A stretch of DNA of 64,000 bases from Diphasiastrum complanatum (GCA_029204225.1 CM055092.1:74188857-74252856); one strand, 5' to 3'. Shown: positions 47,501-62,066, numbered from the stretch's first letter. Notes: generated from the sequence alone by a model not told the origin. Numbers and translations: made by a program.

Positions 47501-49093
47501 ATAAGCATGGCAATATTAACACATAACAAAAACTATATCAGATTAAGTATATCAAGTATACATGTCAATAATGTGGTAGAGCACAAGACAATAGTGGATG
47601 AAACCATGCGTTCTACGAAGCTTTGCAAGTGGGTCAAGTGAATGTTTGTGCAACATACTCGTCAAAATTGAATTTAAAACAATTAAACAATATGAAATGA
47701 TCAGATGGACAGTGAAGTCTGGCTGGATACAGTTTAAGAGTTACTGAAATCCTATTGGTAGGATTTCCATTGATGTAATTTCATATTCAAACATTTTGAT
47801 AGTTTTTGTTGATATTGATGGAGTAATGTCAAACTAGTCAATACTTGAAGAAAAAATGGTACAATTTTATTGGAAAAATTGTAATTGATAGGAACTGATC
47901 AAAAGTCAAAAAAAGATTTCATTTTTTGGTTAAATACTATGGTGAATTGTATGCAAAGATTAGACTAGTACTGTTCTTTCATACGAGCTGATGATTTTTG
48001 TATATCAGTGATTCAACCCAAAAATAGGATAGAAATGAAATTGTTTCAGACTCTTTTCTATAGTAATTCACTCTTTACATTTACTAATGTCTTTATATCT
48101 TCGTTGAACCTTAGTTGAAACAGATTTTCAGAGGATTGAAAATTCTAAGGGGTGGAAAAGAGTGGACATCAGAGGTAGTAAGTGTGATTGGGAAATGTAT
48201 TTTGCAGTTAGGATTTTGGTAATTCCTGGGAATATTTGCTTAATGTCGGATATTAATTTCTTGGATAAATTCATTTAGTTGAATTCATAACTGATATCTT
48301 TGAAACCATTGAGTTTATCCGTAGTTTTAGGAGTGGAATCTGATACATGGATTACATTGGATCTATTATTTGATAGAAGCTTGTCCCTAGAGTGCTCTTG
48401 GATCCATAGGCCCTTCAAAGCTTATCAATAACCTGGAAGGAACAAAATGTAATGTTGAACCATATTAATTCTTCTGTTTAAATCACTGGATCATGTATGG
48501 ATCTGTGGTATCTATCTGATAGGCATGCATTCATCTAAATAAATGGATTTTCCAGGTTTTGGGAGCAAGAGATAATATCCTATATTGACTATGGGACAGC
48601 TAGATGATCAATGGATCTCTAGAATATCAAATAAGGTGATTAAGGGTTTTCTAGAAGGAAGAGCTGGTGGTATGGAACATCAATAATTTGAAAATTCTAG
48701 GATTGTAAAGATCTGATTATCAATGGAGTATCTTAGTACCTAGTCATGATATGGGAAAAAGAAAAAACCATTGATAAAATGGAGTATTTTGGAAAATTTT
48801 GAGGTTCAATCTAGATTCCAATGTGGTATCTCACTGTTTACAAAATTGAAAACCCTTAAATCTATTTTTCGCTTTCTTAATTAGTCCTTTACTTCTTAGT
48901 AATTTTTCGAATATAAGACATCAGATTGGTTATATGATTCTTTTCAACATGAAGTTATTCTTCTGAAAGGCTATTATATCATATGAAGTCAGGTGGTGAT
49001 GAAGGTGAAAACAATTGACGAGTAGAGGGTAGTGGGCTAGTTATGAGATTATATTGAGTTGTTGGTGAGATGAATTTTTTTTTCAAATGGTCA
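47501..49093. other. Unassigned AT-rich, apparently old DNA
   Basis: No open frame of note. A segment near 48,220-48,290 vaguely recalls a Ty3/gypsy protease (…LMSDINFLDKF…), too weak to annotate. Confidence 0.35.
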
Positions 49094-51310
49094 TCAAATT
49101 TTAGAGAAGACATAGTGGTATGGTGTTGAAAGTGGATGTGGAGTTGGTTGAATAAGCAAACGGAAAAAATGAAGGTTGGTAAGATTAAAATGGTTCAAAA
49201 AAATAAGAAGACGAGTGGAGCAACTAAGTATATGTGGAGGAGTCCACGACAGGTTTGTGGAGAGAGCCAGTTGTGGAGCCTTGATATGGCATGCCAAATC
49301 CAACACCTCGTTGGTTGATGGATTGGCTCTGCTCAGGTGCTCCAGCATTATCGTTGTCAACATTCTTTTTTTGCACTGAGATGCCTGCGTCGACTCTACA
49401 AGACGTATTCCAAATGAGGTCCATCTATTGTTTAGACTGGAGGAGTTCCTCTTGGATCTTGTCGACGCTTTCTTTGAGTGTTGAAAGCTTCTTATTGTTT
49501 TTGTCTTTTGAAATTTGATGGTTCCTCTTCAAGGCTTTGTGTTTCTGGATTAAAGAGACATACTTCTCCATTTTTATTGTTGTTCTTGATTTTGGAACTG
49601 ATACATTTAAATTTTTCGGCCTGATTGGTTGCTTTACTGTTGTCATCACGTCAGTTAGTCTCTTATTTTCCTGAGTCAGGAGATCTAACTGACACTCAAA
49701 CTGGCCTTGCACCTCTTGGAGAGACTGGAGCTGATTTGAAAACTAATCCTGCTCTTCCAGTCTCTTGACCCTTTCATATTGTGATTCTTTCATAACTATT
49801 AACAACTCTGCATCTCTTAACTGCAGGTCCTGCTTTGCCGTTCTGAGCTCGTTTGTCTATTGTGCGAGTTGGTCCACCAATCAATAAAGGTGGTATGAGG
49901 TCTCAACATGCCACTTCAAGGACTCCTTGGCTCTCTCGGGCAAGCTGTCATAGGCTGGAAGGGTGGGAAACTCAGTAGGAAGTAGGAAAAAAAAACTGAG
50001 AAACTGTGGAATGAGTCGGTAGTGGAATGATTAGTTGAGTATTTACAACAGTAGCAATGGAGGTGGCAGGAATGGTAGCCACAAGGGTAAGAGAGACGAT
50101 GACGGAGATGGTATCAACAATGGTGGTGGTGGAAGTGGAGGTTAGTGATTTGACAAGTGCAACTGCCTCTAGAATTGTCTCCACTCCTCTTCGACAAGAT
50201 CATCTTCATTGAAGTATTCAAGAGTGTCTACATCAATGAAGTCGTCTTGCTTCAGAGCAGAGGGGCCTTCAAGTTTCTCTTCGGCCCTTGGGCTTTTTTG
50301 GACTACCACGATCGTTTGTGTTGCTTGATCTTCTGCCTTTGTTTCTTGATCATTAGTTGCACTTGTCTCTTTTGCTTTTTCGTTGTGAGTGGGATCAGCT
50401 ACAATCATGTCTTCTGCTCGTGTAGTTGCAGGTAGCTCCCTTTCTCCCTCCCCTAAAATTGTTGCATGTGGTTGGATGGCCACCACAGATTCTATGGTCT
50501 GGACATGAGGGGGTGATATAATAACTTGAAATGATCCTGATGAAAATTGGGATCTGGAGCATCTAGCAGGTGATTGCACAACTTGAAGTGACTCGGATGG
50601 TGTTGGGTTTTAGACCTTTGAGTGGGTAATTGTACGGGTGTCTATTGGGTGTTTGTACGGTGTCTATTGGGTGTTCATAATCTGAAGCTAAGGTGAGAAG
50701 ACAACAATTGAAGTTCTTCATTGTTTGGTGCATCTCGTCTGAAGGCTACCTTCCTCTTCATCCTCATTGTCCTCACTGCTGGATGGGACGTCTTCGTACC
50801 TAGCCATCTTCTTCTTCTATTTCCTTGGAGTCAGCTTCCTTGTCTTGGCATGTGGAGTATCTGATTCCATCTTTGAATCAAGAGCTGGTTTGCTGGTAGT
50901 GACCTTGATTCTCTGCTTCTTTGCTAGTGGTGTGGTATCAGCAAGACACAAGAGGCTGGTGGTGATGACCTCTTGTGTCTCTTCTTTGTTGATGGTTTAT
51001 AGCCTTGGCTAGCTACATCATCTCTTGGGACTAAAGGAAGCTTCAAGTCAATGGATGACTGACTTTGAGCAAGATCAAAAAATATATAGCCCAAGGATGT
51101 TACTGGGGCTCTCTTTCTTAAGGTATTGATTAGTTGTCTGGAGATGAATCCGACCCAATTATACATGTTTTGGCAGCCCTCATAGGATTCTCCTAGCATG
51201 GCAAAAATCTGGAGAGGAATCCTCAGCATATGTGCCTTGTGTTTGTAGGTGTACCTAGTGACATAGGCACATGCAGCTCCCAGTTTCTTGCATTTGATCG
51301 AATAAATACA
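49094..51310 (-). pseudogene. Long decayed ORF downstream of a Ty3/gypsy integrase (env-like position)
   Basis: Minus-strand frames at 51,433-50,924, 50,579-50,169, 49,712-49,425 and 49,424-49,224, with stops and shifts between them, look like one ancestral protein of several hundred residues. The N-terminal part (from about 51,300) is folded-looking: AACAYVTRYTYKHKAHMLRIP, then YNWVGFISRQLINTLRKRAP. Next come a basic K/R-rich segment and an acidic one (SSSEDNEDEEEG). A long Ala/Pro/Glu-rich linker follows, then an acidic DDFIDVDTLEYFNEDD block. A coiled-coil with heptad-like leucines (about 49,900-49,430) and a Gln/Asn-rich tail complete it. No signal peptide or membrane segment is evident. 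I cannot name the family. It is on the same strand as, and about 300 bases downstream of, the integrase. Confidence 0.5.
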
Positions 51311-51609
51311 AAGGATCAAAAAAATATGAAGGATCAAAAAAATACAAAAGACGTGGGTCAGAAAAATTCGATTCTGAATTTTTTTGAGCCTATGTTGGAA
51401 AATGTGAGTCTTCATAATTTTTGTGTTTTTCATGAGTTAGTATAAAATTGATGGTTTTCTAAACAAAACTTGGGTAGGAATACACATAAAAAAAATGCTT
51501 GTGAAAAAAAAAATTCTAATCATTATATACAGGAGGATGGGTCAGAAGAAAAAGAAAAGAAAAAAGAATAACCCTAAGGCACATCTCAAACAAGATCTAC
51601 CATAAAGGT
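51311..51609. other. Spacer between gypsy integrase and downstream ORF
   Basis: Non-coding, with three tandem AAGGATCAAAAAAATA-like units at 51,312-51,346 and poly-A tracts near 51,490-51,515. Confidence 0.45.
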
Positions 51610-52440
51610 ATCCTAGTAGTACCTCCGTAGTCGGCTACCATTGACTAATGTGTCAATGGGTATGTCTTCTAGTGTCTCTAATTGCACTGCACCATTTGTA
51701 AAAAGAAAATTGACAATGTAAGGACCTTGGATACAAAATTTCAATTTCCCTGGATGGACCTTGGAAGATGTGTCAAGTAAAATTTTATCACCATCTTGAA
51801 TATCCTTAGTCCGGACATGACGATCATGCCAAGCCTTCTATCGTTGTTTGTGAACTAACTATGCATGATAAGATATAAGTCGTGTTTCACACAGTTTCGT
51901 CAATGTAAAGAGTCGATTCTGAACTTGGTGTTGCTAAGCATTATTGTCACACAAGTCAGTGGCATAAGCTAAAGTGACACGTAGGGAAGGAATTAAAAAT
52001 TCTACTGGCATAACAGCCTCTTGGCCATATACCAGCTCAAATGATTTTTTTCAACTTGTGGCTCGCTTCGGAGTTGTTCGACATGCCCAGATAGCAGAGA
52101 ATAACTTCGATTCCCAGTCTGATCGACTTCTTTTTACTATCTTGGTTAAGACCTTACAAATTATTTTATTCATAGATTCAGCTAGTCCATTGCATCTAGG
52201 ATAGTATGGGGTACTCTTTCGGTGTATAACAAAGTAATGAGTCTATAAACTATTGATTTCTTCATTAAGGAAATGAGAACCTCGATCACTTGCTCTATTG
52301 GACAGCCAAATCGAGTGATAATGTTTTCATAGAGGAAGTGTGCTATGGACTTTGCGTCTGCTTTTCGTGTTGCTCTAGCCTCTATCCATTTTGTTGCATA
52401 ATCAGTGGCAATCAAGATATATCATAATTATGTGCCACAT
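51610..52440 (-). pseudogene. Ty3/gypsy integrase fragment
   Basis: Minus strand from about 52,420: IATDYATKWIEARATRKADAKSIAHFLYENIITRFGCP (first catalytic aspartate in DYATKW), then a frameshifted D-R-G-S-H-F region with the second aspartate, STPYYPRCNGLAE (catalytic glutamate), and the C-terminal KAWHDRHVR…PGKLKFCIQGPYIV segment with a …LRRYY end near 51,620. Several stops and shifts are present. The DYxTKW plus YYPQxNGLAE pattern is typical of Ty3/gypsy, not copia, integrase. No RT or LTR of this element was recognised in the window. Confidence 0.8.
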
Positions 52441-52449
52441 GCTGCTGGA

Positions 52450-52554
52450 CTAGAACCTTCCATAAGCGATAAGAGAGACAGCTCCAAGTCAACTATGGTA
52501 TGCACACATTATAGAAGAAGGGCCACTTGGAAAAAGAGTGTTGGAAAAACCCTA
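52450..52554 (+). pseudogene. I-family gag tail with worn zinc knuckle
   Basis: Plus strand: a short segment matching the end of the gag at 40,011-40,100, including a knuckle whose second cysteine is tyrosine (CTHY…) followed, one shift later, by GHLEKECW. It joins the LTR at 52,555 at the same place as the copy at 40,010. Confidence 0.7.
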
Positions 52555-52753
52555 GTTAAAATAAAAGTAGAACTACTGCGTTACAGTACTGTGGGTCCAA
52601 TCGGTGGACTAGGACCAAAAAACTATAGGTACAATGTACTTTGTTTTTTAAAAATACAATCGCTATGTGAGCATGGTGTGGGAGAGTACTTTTTGTGTGG
52701 ATGTTATTGTGTTTCATGTCTAGTGATCTTGTTTTAAACATTGTTATCATAGC

Positions 52754-53960
52754 GATTCAAGGAGTGTGTACAATATAGAGTAGCAGTTGAAGAGAGCTTC
52801 AAAAATTGGCTTTTCGAAAGTTCGGGGTTTACGACAACTAGAAAGCAAAAAGTGAGGTATTGGGGTATTGTTTTGGGCATATAGAAGCTTGGAAAGCTCA
52901 GTGTAGGGATCCTTAGCCTGTACATAGCAACAGACAGTGTAGAAAATGGGAAAAATTTGAGAATTTTGTAGTTTGTGAAAAAAACCGGGTGAGGCTTACA
53001 AGTTTTTCACAAAATCGGCAATAACTTCACCGTTCGGATGTCGTAAGGACATAAAGGTACTTGTTCTAGCCCATTCAATAGCCATGAAGAAGGTCTGAAT
53101 TTTCTATCAGAGAATTGCCAATTATCAGAGAACTTAGTGGTTTTCTGCAAAAAAAAAGAGTAAAAAAAACCTCTTTCTCAAGTTGGGCTTATCTCACCAT
53201 TTCTTCACGATTTTTGGCAATTGAATGCTCTATGGACTCATAATATGTAGGGTGGCATTGGTCTTGGTCTCAAACGACGTTGAAAGTGCTCAAAAATTGA
53301 ATGAGATCAAGCCAAAGGAAGGAGTAGAGGGCGGCCACAAGCATAGGACAGAGTTCGTGCACTCACTTTAAGAAGTGTAAAAGAGCATTAAGGTGCTCTA
53401 AGTGTCCAATTCAATGCTCAAATTCACTCCCAACCACAAGGTTGGAGTCCACATTCACCAATGGTCATGATTTAATGTTGATTTGGTGGACTAGATGGAG
53501 TTCTCTGGCTTCAATGGCCAAGATTAACTTGAAGGGACCCAAAGTGCCTTGAAGAGCAAAACCTTCAATTTCATTAAAAAAAAGGCCCGTATTTTCACCT
53601 CCTTTAATCATTTTGGACCAAACAAAGGGCTACAGGCTCCAAACCAAGGGCACCCAGACTGCATTTGCAAGTACGGTATCTCAAAACAAAGTGTTAACTA
53701 TGGAGAAAGTGCTTGGTGGACACCAAAAGTGATTTTACTTCCTTTGGGAGCGCCAAGGTAGGAGTGTGTGCCTAAAGGCATTTTGGAAACGAAAACTGTC
53801 TTGGCTTCCGATTTGGCGACAAAGTGGTGGGTGGTCTGGTAAGCAAAAGAGTGCAGGTCATCAAAACAAGATTTTGACATCGCCATTGTGCTCAGAATAC
53901 ATCTTTTAGTCTACAGTTGCAATTTTAGGCATTTTGGAGATGGCGAACATGGAAGAGTCC
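52754..53960 (+). other. Leader-like non-coding part of element J
   Basis: No recognisable coding sequence over 1.2 kb. The 70-codon frame at 53,549-53,761 and the 62-codon minus frame at 53,698-53,886 show no domain. Confidence 0.45.
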
Positions 53961-54580
53961 ATTTTTGAGTGAAAATAAAAAATTGGATGGCTATGATGTG
54001 TGGAAGTTCAAAATGAAAACATTTGGATAAAGAAAGAATTGTGGGATGTCGTCACTGGCAATGAAAAAAGACCGCCAAAAGAAGCGGACATCAAAGTGTT
54101 CGACAAAAAGATGAGGAAAACATTGGACCACATCATTACCCTCATCAGTAATGTTGTGACATCGAGACAAGCCTGAGATGTACTAAAAGATCTACCACAA
54201 GGTATACATTCTAGTTTTGTAGTTGTTTTTCCTGGTCTAGTAAGAAACAAAGTAAAATTACTTTATCCACAACATAAGCAAGGTATAAGACAATGTGTAG
54301 CACAACACATGAAGCCATTTGGTTGAGGCAAATCTTGGATGAGATGGAAAAAAATCTACGACTATACATAGCGACAATTAGAGTGGCATTTAGCTGGCAA
54401 AGAATCCGATGTTTCACGCGAGGACCAAACACATCGAGATTCACTTTCACGTAGTAAAGAAATAAATATTGTTCATTTTAACATAGATGAGCAATTAGCT
54501 GACATTTTCACTAAGCCAGTCATTAGAGAAAAGTTTGATAGGTTCAGATTTGATGCTATGTATATGAGTGTGTAAAAAGT
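53961..54580 (+). pseudogene. Element J: gag N-terminus joined to RNase H C-terminus
   Basis: About 53,965-54,190 reads, with one stop and a shift, as a UBN2 gag start (LDGYDVWKFKMKTF … ELWDVVTGNEKRPPKEAD). After a poorly conserved join, 54,290-54,575 reads as RNase H: a worn EAIWLRQILDEME segment, HARTKHIEIHFHVVK and NIDEQLADIFTKPV, ending at a stop near 54,574. Confidence 0.75.
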
Positions 54581-54601
54581 AGTTCTACTTTTAAGGAGAG
54601 A

Positions 54602-54876
54602 GTTAGAATAAAAGTAGAACCATTATGTTACTGTACTGTGGGTTCAATCGGTGGATGAGGACCAGTTGGCCTCGCCATGAGACAAGTCGACGGGACACGC
54701 GTCCCTCCAATGGCAACATGGGCCATGCATGGGTTTTCAAAAAAGAAAATACATGCACAATGTATTTTGCTTTTTGAAAACACAGTTCGTTATGTGAGCT
54801 TGGTGTGGGAGAGTGCTTTCTATGTGGGTGTTATTGTGTTTCATGATCTGTGATCTTGTTTTAAGCAAATTTAAAC
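54602..54876 (+). repeat. I-family short LTR, complete copy (3' LTR of J)
   Basis: 275 bases from GTTAGAATAAAAGTAG to CAAATTTAAAC. Homologous in inverted orientation to 39,737-40,010. Preceded by a polypurine tract and the RNase H stop. The usual TG…CA termini are not evident in this family. Confidence 0.8.
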
Positions 54877-55455
54877 TACCCCAACATACTCTGCATCCAT
54901 TATAAAAGGAAGGGACACTCCGCATTTGAGCGTTGATTTAATCTAGGAAGAAAGACAAAGTTAACACAACATAATCTTCCCATTAGCGTGAAGAGAAAAA
55001 CGACCAAGCTATGACATCAATGGATATGATAGGAGAAAATTCAGATCTAAAATTAGTGATTGATTTTGGGGCAACTGCACACATCACATGTAGAAAGAAA
55101 TTTTTGATGGACTATAGAACCTTAAATGGTTCAAGAATAATGATATTGGGGGATGAAAGTAAGCATATCATCATTACACGAAATGATGAGAACTTGATAA
55201 AGTTTATCAAGTCTAGTTTGTGTAAGCATTTTGAGATGACTAATATGGATATGATGCATTACTGTCTAGGCATAGAAATATGGCAAAATGTAGACAATAT
55301 CAAGCTTTTGCAAGCAAAATATGCTCGAGAAGTCCTAGAGAGATTTCATATGTCTGATTGTAAGCCATTGACTTTGCCTAGTGAAGTTAGTAAGAAATTG
55401 TCATGCCTTGATGAGAGTGGTCCAGTTGATTGTATATTATATCGTCGTTGGTAGT
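54877..55455 (+). pseudogene. Copia element K: zinc knuckle, then protease fused in frame to RT C-terminal part
   Basis: A worn gag tail (CIHYKRKGHSAFE) leads to a 147-codon open frame at 55,011-55,454. This starts with a protease segment (D-F-G-A-T-A-H; serine replaced), passes GSRIMILGDESKHIIITRN and continues directly as RT after the YVDD motif: DENLIKFIKSSLCKHFEMTN…CLGIEIWQ…YAREVLERFHMSDCKPL…YRRW. The integrase and the RT fingers and palm are deleted at a point where both parents plausibly shared an IIITRN-like sequence. The frame is open but lacks the catalytic core. Confidence 0.8.
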
Positions 55456-56257
55456 CTTAGTATTGAAATATCTAATCCATTCTTGAACATCAAATAAACA
55501 TGAAAATTACATGAAATCAAGAAAATACTCAAGGAATCAAGAAGATAGACAAAGATAGCAAACCTTCACAAAAATAGACAAAGTATAGATTCATTATTCT
55601 TCATTAATGATCATTCACAAGATTAGGCCTGAAACTAGAGCATGATCATAGCTCTCAAGTCATTCTTTAGAGTTGGAACATAAAGAACTCCCTCTAAATT
55701 CTTGAAGCTTGCGTTTGTTTTCAAGAGAAGAGTTCCAACATCCTCACATACAGCACAACCAATGCAACACTATTATCACAAGTAAAGCACATAGAAATTA
55801 GGATCAGAGTTTGTTCTCACAAAACCATTGGATAGAAAACAACTATCTATGCGACCATACCACGCTCACTTGTTTTGGGCCATACAATGCTTTTCGTAGC
55901 TTACATAATTTGTCTTCTTGGCCCTTCACAACAATATCTTGTTGCCACTACCTTATAATTGTGATCCATATCCTTAATCAAGCAACCGTCTTTGACAAAC
56001 TCAGCCGTTGATCTTCCATGACCCCAATAGAAAGTAAGCTCTTAGTGAGTCCTGATGCATAAATTCTTAGTTGCTAATGCAGTGAGAGGCTTGCCCTGTC
56101 TTTGAGCAATCTATCGAATTCTCATATAATCGATTTGGCTCACAACAACTTCCTAATGATCATTTTTGCCATTTCCAAGCTAGCTTCTCTGTTCGTTCAA
56201 ATCGTCATAAATTTGATATTGATTTCTCCCACTCCTTGTCTAGTGATTGCAATCACA
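55456..56257 (-). pseudogene. Element L: scrambled copia fragments
   Basis: Minus strand, heavily decayed. A protease-end segment (LEGVLYVPTLKNDL) lies near 55,660-55,730. An RT segment (KLRKALYGPKQ … SNGFV) lies near 55,810-55,910, and a pre-integrase-like segment (KDGCLIKDMDHNYKVVAT) near 55,925-55,995. Their order does not match an intact pol, so the element is rearranged. Confidence 0.6.
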
Positions 56258-56271
56258 GGCTTTGATACCAA
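56258..56271 (-). promoter_or_regulatory. Primer-binding site of element L
   Basis: Minus-strand TTGGTATCAAAGCC, one base from the tRNA-Met complement. Confidence 0.6.
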
Positions 56272-56981
<710 letters not shown>

Positions 56982-58319
56982 TGCTCTAGCTCTCTCGGTG
57001 CTTTACCTTACTGTGATTGTTGATGAAGAGAAGGCTTGTGAATGTTCCTGGAAGAGTAATCGTATGAACGATACTGCCAACGAAGGTAAGGATACTATCG
57101 ATGACTTGTACAATATTAACTCGCTGTTAAAGGAGGATATATGCTAAGCTTTGTGGTGTAGAATGGATGCTCACCCTTTGCTGTGATTACTTTTGTATAA
57201 TAGCAAGTTCTAGCTTGCAAACTTTTGGTTGGATACCTCTACAATCAGGCGCTCACTCAAGGAGCAGAAGTGGGCATTTTCACAGGTCTTACACCAACCA
57301 TTCTATGCTTATAGTAGGCACTGGACAACGAAAGCATGTGGTAATGATGATCACATTTGTGTACACAAATGATATTGAAGTGGTTGCTGGCTAGCGCCTT
57401 CTCCGATGGGAGATTGGCCGCTGGGCTAGTGCTTTTTTTATGGCTCATAGATCGTGATACTACTTGTGATTTAGTATTGCTTTGTGTGTGCAATGCTCCA
57501 CGCATTTTTCAATATAAATGGCCATCAGAAATGCGATGGATCGCCATCCTTTCAAGTGGTTTAAAAAAAAATAGAAGTTATAGCATAAATGTGGATGATA
57601 TGAATGCTATTTCTACACTCGATTGGCTGTAGCTTGCTACATATGATGGCCCCAGGTGTATGCTTGTTTAGTATGACTAAACTATGATGCTATCTGCCTC
57701 TGATAACTAGTATGAATACGGTTGTGATTACTATAAAGGAAGCAATATAAAGAATGATTGGTATGCAATGATGCTCTTGAGAAGGCATGTTTACAATAAC
57801 TGATAATCAGTATGTGGTGGGTATGGTAAATAATGGAATGCTCACAAAGAGTAGATTGCTACGTTATAAATCTTCGGGAAAACAAGTAAGTAACTTTTGG
57901 TGAAGACTCTATGAGGTATAAAGAATTAATTCTTGACCACATCCTGAAAGCGAATGGCACGGTACTTAACTCGATATTTTTGATTTAAATGCTTTAGCAC
58001 GTAGGTGATTCATTTAAGCAACTGAAGATGGATAGTTCGCAAGAAATGACTTCACCTCTCATTTAGGTACGATGCCTTATGGAATATCACCGGCACGTGG
58101 GTAGCCTAACTCGTTACTACGGTCAAACTCATGCATGCATGAGAAAACTTCAAGTGTTGATTTTAATGGTTCTTAAGTGATAATTCTAGAAAGTGCTGAT
58201 CTTGCATGCGTATAAGTTGATATGGGTTTGAGTTATCGCAAAAAAAAAAAAAAAAGTTCTTTCCTGCATTCAAAGTCCAGTTGTTATAAGTAATGCCATG
58301 TACCTATATGAAGCTCGAC
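56982..58319. other. Unassigned region before repeat R copy 2
   Basis: No recognisable coding sequence. It may be an upstream part of the same dispersed repeat, but no counterpart is visible at 29 kb. A poly-A tract lies at 58,240-58,255. Confidence 0.35.
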
Positions 58320-58915
58320 TATGGTACACTTGAATGGCATGAATTTGCCCAAGATATTTATTGCTTGGACTCCCGAAAATGTTCTATGGGAAATCCATGG
58401 GACTAGTATAGCACGTAGCTGCTCTAGTACCTAGCGTTGTGGCCATTGTCAGGTCTCTGTGCATCTGCGTAATGAAAGATAGCTGCTTACATGTAGAATG
58501 TGTATGTGAACCTACTACATTCTTTTTGCTCTTTTATCGATCAGTATGGCTTCTTGTTAAAGGGCAGAATGTATTGCTAAGTTATGAAATGCATGATTGG
58601 GAAGATTGGACGTACTTTTTATAATTGCAATCAAGCTGATGAAGTAGTGAATCTTGTTTCGAACATGGATGGCAACTGATGCTCAACTATGACACTTGTC
58701 TTCCTCACGTAACTAACTTGTGCAGGGATTTGTTGTGTGGGATGGTGGCAGGTAACAACTGGGTGCCTTAAAACTTGCTTCGCTTTATGGTACTTTTTGT
58801 ATTGCTAAACTTTATACAACATTGTTTTTACTTGTTATGCTGTAAATTGAAGGGTTCAAAGGGTTTGGTCTTGACTTGTCAAGAGGGACTATGTGAAATC
58901 TTCTTACTCTCTCTC
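58320..58915 (+). repeat. Dispersed repeat R, copy 2
   Basis: Matches 29,630-30,420 in ordered blocks (see copy 1). It ends in TTACTCTCTCTCTAG. The best conserved part is 58,670-58,770. Confidence 0.65.
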
Positions 58916-59894
58916 TAGCATCTTTGATGCCACCCCAACTACCCTTTGGCCGGGGTAGTACCAAACCTTTACCTTTACTTGTATTTTATGGCTAACAAGG
59001 TCTGTTTCATGGTTTAGGCCACATGATGATTTCATGATGTAGTTGCTCTTGGCTATGGGGAGCCCCTTCCTCCTCCAAGTCCCTTTGTTCAGACTATTAT
59101 ATGCTGCATGAAGAAAGTTGTTGATGTTCACAAACTGATTACTGCCTATGATTTGACTACTTGTAATGCTGTTGGCCCGGATGATAAAATCTTTTGCCTT
59201 GTTGACTTGATGACCACCATTTAGTGAATCATATCTCATGTCATGCATATAGACTGATTGAATTCTTTTTGAAAATCAATCTTGACAAAGGACAACCAAG
59301 TGTTAAGAACATTATCTAGAATATGTCCCATCTAATAAATTCAAATTGCTCAAAAACAATAATAATGTTGAAGCGGGGAAGTGAGTGAAGTAGCCAACAA
59401 CTATGAGTATATAAGGAGAAGAAAGTATTGTTAATGGTCGACAACGACTGAAATTTGCAGGGAGATATTTTTGTTTTCAATTTGATCAAACCTTGCGTAA
59501 AGAGGAAGGAAGTGAATTATCATTATGTAGACCATTCGACATAGAGAGAAGATAGCCAAAAAGTTTTTTCCAGACAGCTGGATGATGGACTCCATAGCTA
59601 TATATTCATAAAATAATATCTCAAACCAATTATATAAATTATGACCCAAGGCTACAAGGGGCTTAAGAAGAGTACTAAATATTTGAAACTTTGATTTTCT
59701 TCGCCTATTTTGTAGTGATGCTAATAACATATATTGAACTCTCAATGAAATTGAACAAACATACAAATTTGAAGTGTAAATTGAAATTGGATCTAGGACA
59801 TGGAAACGGTAGATTAAAACAAGACACATATAAGTCTTGTTCTCAATGTCTATCTTTTAGTCCTTTATTGTTATGTCACTACAAGACATAGATA
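58916..59894. other. Unassigned region
   Basis: Minus frames at 58,904-59,248 (114 codons) and 59,431-59,829 (132 codons) are open but show no domain, motif or repeat that I can identify. Weakly, the first recalls retroelement coding composition. Confidence 0.3.
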
Positions 59895-59984
59895 GGCTGG
59901 CCCTTAGTTCAGGGGTTAGTGCCCATGATAGCAAGGCTGAGATCTTATCTTGCCTACATTTAAGGGCACATGTCTTTAATGTTT
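59895..59984 (+). repeat. SINE-like sequence, copy 1
   Basis: GGCCCTTAGTTCAGGGGTTAGTG followed by GCAAGGCTGAGATCTTATC resembles a worn tRNA-derived head: box A-like TAGTTCAGGGG and box B-like GGCTGAGATCTT. It aligns over about 85 bases with 62,621-62,708. Confidence 0.5.
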
Positions 59985-61840
<1,856 letters not shown>

Positions 61841-61844
61841 GAGG

Positions 61845-62066
61845 GAAGGGGATATATATATATATACGAGAGCGAGCGAGCGAGCAAGCGAGAGAGAGGG
61901 AGAATCAGAATCGTCACTTCTGGTGGTGGTGGTGGTGCTGTTTGATCGTGCCGCGCTTCAGAAGCAGCTGTTACTTGATTCTCAGAGGTTAGAAATCTGG
62001 ATAGCATCTGCTCCCGCCAATCACCCTTTTCAAATTTCATGCACTCCAACATCTACAAAAAACTGA
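61845..62066 (+). promoter_or_regulatory. Weak promoter / 5' exon candidate
   Basis: GGGGATATATATATATAC at about 61,847-61,866 could serve as a TATA element. It is followed by GAGCGAGCGAGC and GAGAGAGAGG purine-rich DNA of the kind seen in plant 5' untranslated leaders, a GGT run, and a possible splice donor (CAGAG-GTTAGA near 61,987). A 139-codon frame (61,647-62,066) spans it but includes the simple repeats. No downstream coding exon was recognised before the window ends. Confidence 0.25.

Larger units (their letters stand above)
52555..54876 (+). mobile_element. Element J: small rearranged I-family copia element
   Basis: Content in order: 5' LTR 52,555-52,740 with an internal deletion of about 85 bases; worn primer-binding site 52,741-52,753 (TTGTTATCATAGC); about 1.2 kb non-coding leader; gag start (about 53,965-54,190); RNase H C-terminal region (about 54,290-54,575); polypurine tract AAGGAGAGAG; 3' LTR 54,602-54,876. 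Protease, integrase and RT are absent. Confidence 0.75.

Noticed and set aside
48220-48600. Possible gypsy protease/RT remnant
   Set aside because: Similarity was limited to a few residues in shifted frames, which is not enough to annotate.
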